The notes under the pieces were generated by a model, which made no database searches, had not been told where the DNA came from, and saw only the letters and a program-made list of their open reading frames with translations. From NCBI GenBank assembly GCA_946480925.1, contig CAMLLU010000127.1, positions 1 to 7,908 on the forward strand: a stretch of 7,908 nt of DNA, given 5' to 3'. Source of the stretch: an uncultured Rivibacter sp. GTDB lineage: Bacteria > Pseudomonadota > Gammaproteobacteria > Burkholderiales > Burkholderiaceae. A program made the translations under genes and the position numbers. Positions 6,221 to 7,908 of the stretch are shown here, piece after piece (position 1 is the first letter of the stretch; every line of letters starts with the position of its first letter).

Positions 6221-6727
6221 TCAGCGCAGCGGCACGAGCCGCCACCATTCGGTGCGCATCACGCGCGGCTGCGCCTCGTTGGCCTCTTCCACCCAGCCCA
6301 GCAGCAGGCCGGCCGGCGTGTCGGCCTCGCATCGGGCCTGCGCCAGCATGGCCTCGCGGCTGCGGCTGACCACGAAGCGCGCATCGCCCTGCCAATTCAG
6401 GTGCTGGCTCAGCGCCGCCAGCATCTGGCTGGGCTGGCTCTGCAGGAAGCCGAAGGGCATCGGCAGGCCGTTGCAGCATTGCTCGATGCTGCTGCGGGTG
6501 GCGTCTTGCGGGCCGTACACGCTGGCCACGCGCAGCGCCGCACCCATGGGCAGTGTGGCTTCGCCGGCCGCGTCGAGGCATTGCCGCGCGCCATACAAGG
6601 CGAGCTCGGCCCAGGAGCCGATGCGGCGCGGCCGCTGACCCAGGCGGGCGGCCAGGGCATCGCGCCAGCCCGGTTCGGGCGGTTCCGCCACGAAGTGGGC
6701 GACGGTGAGCCACGAGGGCTGCGTCAT
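6221..6727 (-). CDS. Half-size ketoacyl-synthase-like protein without the active-site cysteine
   Basis: A 168-residue protein, not a named family I recognise with certainty. Residues about 40-148 align by eye with the N-terminal half of the synthase encoded just upstream. LSQHLNWQGDARFVVSRSRE (106-125) matches its ETLACWLDWQGPVFTVSTACT segment without gaps, and LLLGWVEE (141-148) matches LVLGLELA. The nucleophilic cysteine position is Arg124. The C-terminal half of the thiolase fold, with both histidines, is absent, and dsbC follows too closely for it to have been displaced downstream. Chain-length-factor-like proteins of aryl-polyene clusters are likewise N-terminal-half synthase relatives lacking the cysteine. 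A non-catalytic partner for the neighbouring synthase is therefore the best inference. The ATG overlaps the upstream stop as ATGA, with GGGAG (6734-6738) six bases before it. The reading frame is open further upstream, but only inside the synthase gene. Confidence 0.78.
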   Translation of the reverse strand: MTQPSWLTVAHFVAEPPEPGWRDALAARLGQRPRRIGSWAELALYGARQCLDAAGEATLPMGAALRVASVYGPQDATRSSIEQCCNGLPMPFGFLQSQPSQMLAALSQHLNWQGDARFVVSRSREAMLAQARCEADTPAGLLLGWVEEANEAQPRVMRTEWWRLVPLR

Positions 6728-7809
6728 GCCGGGCTCCCGCAGTCTTCGAGCACCAGTGCGGCATGGCCGCCACCAAAGCCGAGGATGTTGGCGAGCAGGA
6801 ATCGCGCGCGAGTCGGCATCTCCGAGGCCAGCGTGACGCCGAGCGCGGGGTCGAAGGCATAGGCGTCGGTGCGCGGCCACACATTCGCTTCAGCGCATGC
6901 AGTGAGCAGCGCCAGTTCGGCCGCGCCCGAGGCGCCCAGCGTGTGGCCGATGGCGGCCTTGAACGACACCAGCGGCGGCAGCGCGGTGCCGAACACGCGG
7001 CGCAGCCCGTCGATTTCAGTAGCGTCGTTGCCCGGGCTGCCCGAGGCCTGCAGCTTGACGAGGCCGATCTGTGAAGGCTCAAGGCCGCTGTGCTGCAGCG
7101 CCTGCCGGCACATCGCCTCGACGGCTTGCGCGACGGCCCCCGCGGGGTCGCGCCCATCTACCACGTTGGCACCGCCGGCCACGCGCCAGCGCGTCCCGGC
7201 GCGAGCTGTCGACAGGTGCAGCGCTGCCACCGCCTCGCCCAGCACCAGCCCGCTGCGCGCGGCGCCCAGCGGCTGTGCCGCCTCGGCCGACAGCAGTTGC
7301 ATCGCGCCGAAGCCGGCCACGGTGAGCCGGTTGGCGAGTTCCAGCCCGAGCACCAGCGCATCGTCGGCCTCGCCGGCGCGCAGCCATGCAGCCGCGCTCA
7401 GCATGGCGTTGTGGGCCGACGTGCAGGCGGTGGACACGGTGAACACCGGGCCCTGCCAGTCGAGCCAGCAGGCCAGCGTCTCGGCGAAGCTGTGAAAGTC
7501 GCGCTCGAAGTCGCCGTCGTGCTCGCGCGCGCCCACGTCCACCGACGAGGACGCCACGAACAGCGGGCCGCGGCGCGACGAGCGGGCCAGTGCGCCGCTC
7601 TTGCACGCCACGCGCAGCACGATGCGGCGTGCTCGGTCCATCCAGCTGGCGCCTTCGTCGGCCATCGCGAAATACGGCCAGCCGAAGCCTCCGGGTACTT
7701 CGACGCGGGCAGGTGCCGCACCGCCTTGCTGCAAGGCGGCTACCGCGCCGGCGGTGTCGGGCCCGAGTGCGCAAGCCAGGCCGCGCCCGGCGAGCCAGAC
7801 CTCGTTCAC
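6724..7809 (-). CDS. Beta-ketoacyl-ACP synthase family protein with an altered catalytic triad
   Basis: A 361-residue thiolase-fold condensing enzyme that would join acyl units on acyl carrier protein in a fatty-acid, polyketide or aryl-polyene pathway. The N-terminus VWLAGRGLACALG is the usual opening strand. The nucleophile is present as VSTACTSA with Cys129. In the first histidine motif (normally N-A-H-G-T-G-T-P-x-N-D) the sequence is KLQASGSPGND at 252-262, so the histidine is replaced by Gln254. The second motif is intact: Lys284 and His289 in FKAAIGHTLGASG. The C-terminal glycine motif reads GFGGGHAALVLE, with His349 where asparagine is usual. At 361 residues it is shorter than FabF (about 410). 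The start GTG overlaps the upstream gene's TGA as GTGA. It is likely part of a specialised pathway rather than housekeeping fabB/fabF, and could be fully active, altered in specificity, or mainly structural. Confidence 0.88.
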   Translation of the reverse strand: MNEVWLAGRGLACALGPDTAGAVAALQQGGAAPARVEVPGGFGWPYFAMADEGASWMDRARRIVLRVACKSGALARSSRRGPLFVASSSVDVGAREHDGDFERDFHSFAETLACWLDWQGPVFTVSTACTSAHNAMLSAAAWLRAGEADDALVLGLELANRLTVAGFGAMQLLSAEAAQPLGAARSGLVLGEAVAALHLSTARAGTRWRVAGGANVVDGRDPAGAVAQAVEAMCRQALQHSGLEPSQIGLVKLQASGSPGNDATEIDGLRRVFGTALPPLVSFKAAIGHTLGASGAAELALLTACAEANVWPRTDAYAFDPALGVTLASEMPTRARFLLANILGFGGGHAALVLEDCGSPA

Positions 7810-7908
7810 AGGGCGCCATCCGTGCCGTGCACGCCGGTACTCGCTTCCGGAGCGGCACGGCGGGTCATGACGACACCCCGCTCGCCGAGTACGGCGATCG
7901 ACCCTCCG
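7806..7908 (-). CDS. C-terminal end of an unidentified protein, partial
   Basis: The frame is open from the right edge to a TGA at 7806-7808 and gives 33 residues: GGSIAVLGERGVVMTRRAAP followed by EASTGVHGTDGAL. The stop overlaps the synthase GTG by 4 bases, as in the next gene pair, which supports this being a real coding frame in the same operon. The opening GGSIAVL is loosely like the C-terminal glycine motif of ketoacyl synthases (F-G-G-S-N-A-x-L), so a second condensing enzyme is possible. The match is too short to assign a function. The final 20 residues, from an internal ATG at 7867, look like a disordered tail. Confidence 0.5.
   Translation of the reverse strand, partial: GGSIAVLGERGVVMTRRAAPEASTGVHGTDGAL

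Noticed and set aside
6195..6221. Inverted repeat AACGCC...GGCGTT spanning the convergent dsbC and synthase-operon stops, considered as a bidirectional terminator
   Set aside because: The stem is only six base pairs with a 15-base loop, and there is no T-run on either side, so it is too weak to call.
5478..7157. A 559-codon open frame on the minus strand crossing dsbC and the synthase operon
   Set aside because: It runs antisense to dsbC and out of frame with the recognisable synthase. The translation is arginine/alanine-rich with no domain signal.

Overview
The window is high-GC coding DNA of betaproteobacterial type, most likely order Burkholderiales. The protein styles point this way: a TetR regulator next to a TRAP-type transporter start, an AsmA/MOSC pair, a UbiH-type hydroxylase followed by a DsbC-type isomerase, and a beta-ketoacyl synthase set of the aryl-polyene kind. 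It is gene-dense, with no gap over about 130 bases between genes, and I see no RNA gene, mobile element or CRISPR array.

Left part (1-4222, all minus strand). Reading in the direction of transcription, there is an AsmA-family membrane-anchored protein, then a MOSC-domain protein whose GTG start overlaps the asmA stop by 4 bases, then a TetR-family regulator, then the first 14 codons of a gene that resembles a TRAP transporter small permease (DctQ). A 15-base sequence with only two differences occurs both just upstream of the regulator and in the gap before the TRAP-like gene. I read these as candidate operators for autoregulation and for control of the transporter.

Middle (4311-6209, plus strand). 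A UbiH/UbiF/COQ6-type FAD monooxygenase is divergent from asmA. It has a -10-like TACAAT placed so that its mRNA may begin at or next to the GTG codon. A periplasmic DsbC-type thiol-disulfide protein with a CGYC active site follows.

Right part (6221-7908, minus strand). This is the downstream end of an operon convergent on dsbC. It holds the last 33 codons of an unidentified protein, then a beta-ketoacyl synthase whose first catalytic histidine position is glutamine, then a 168-residue protein that aligns with the N-terminal half of that synthase but has arginine where the nucleophilic cysteine should be. All three are joined by 4-base stop/start overlaps. This atypical synthase plus half-size, cysteine-less partner is the most interesting part of the window. 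It probably belongs to an aryl-polyene/xanthomonadin-like or other specialised fatty-acyl pathway extending beyond the right edge.
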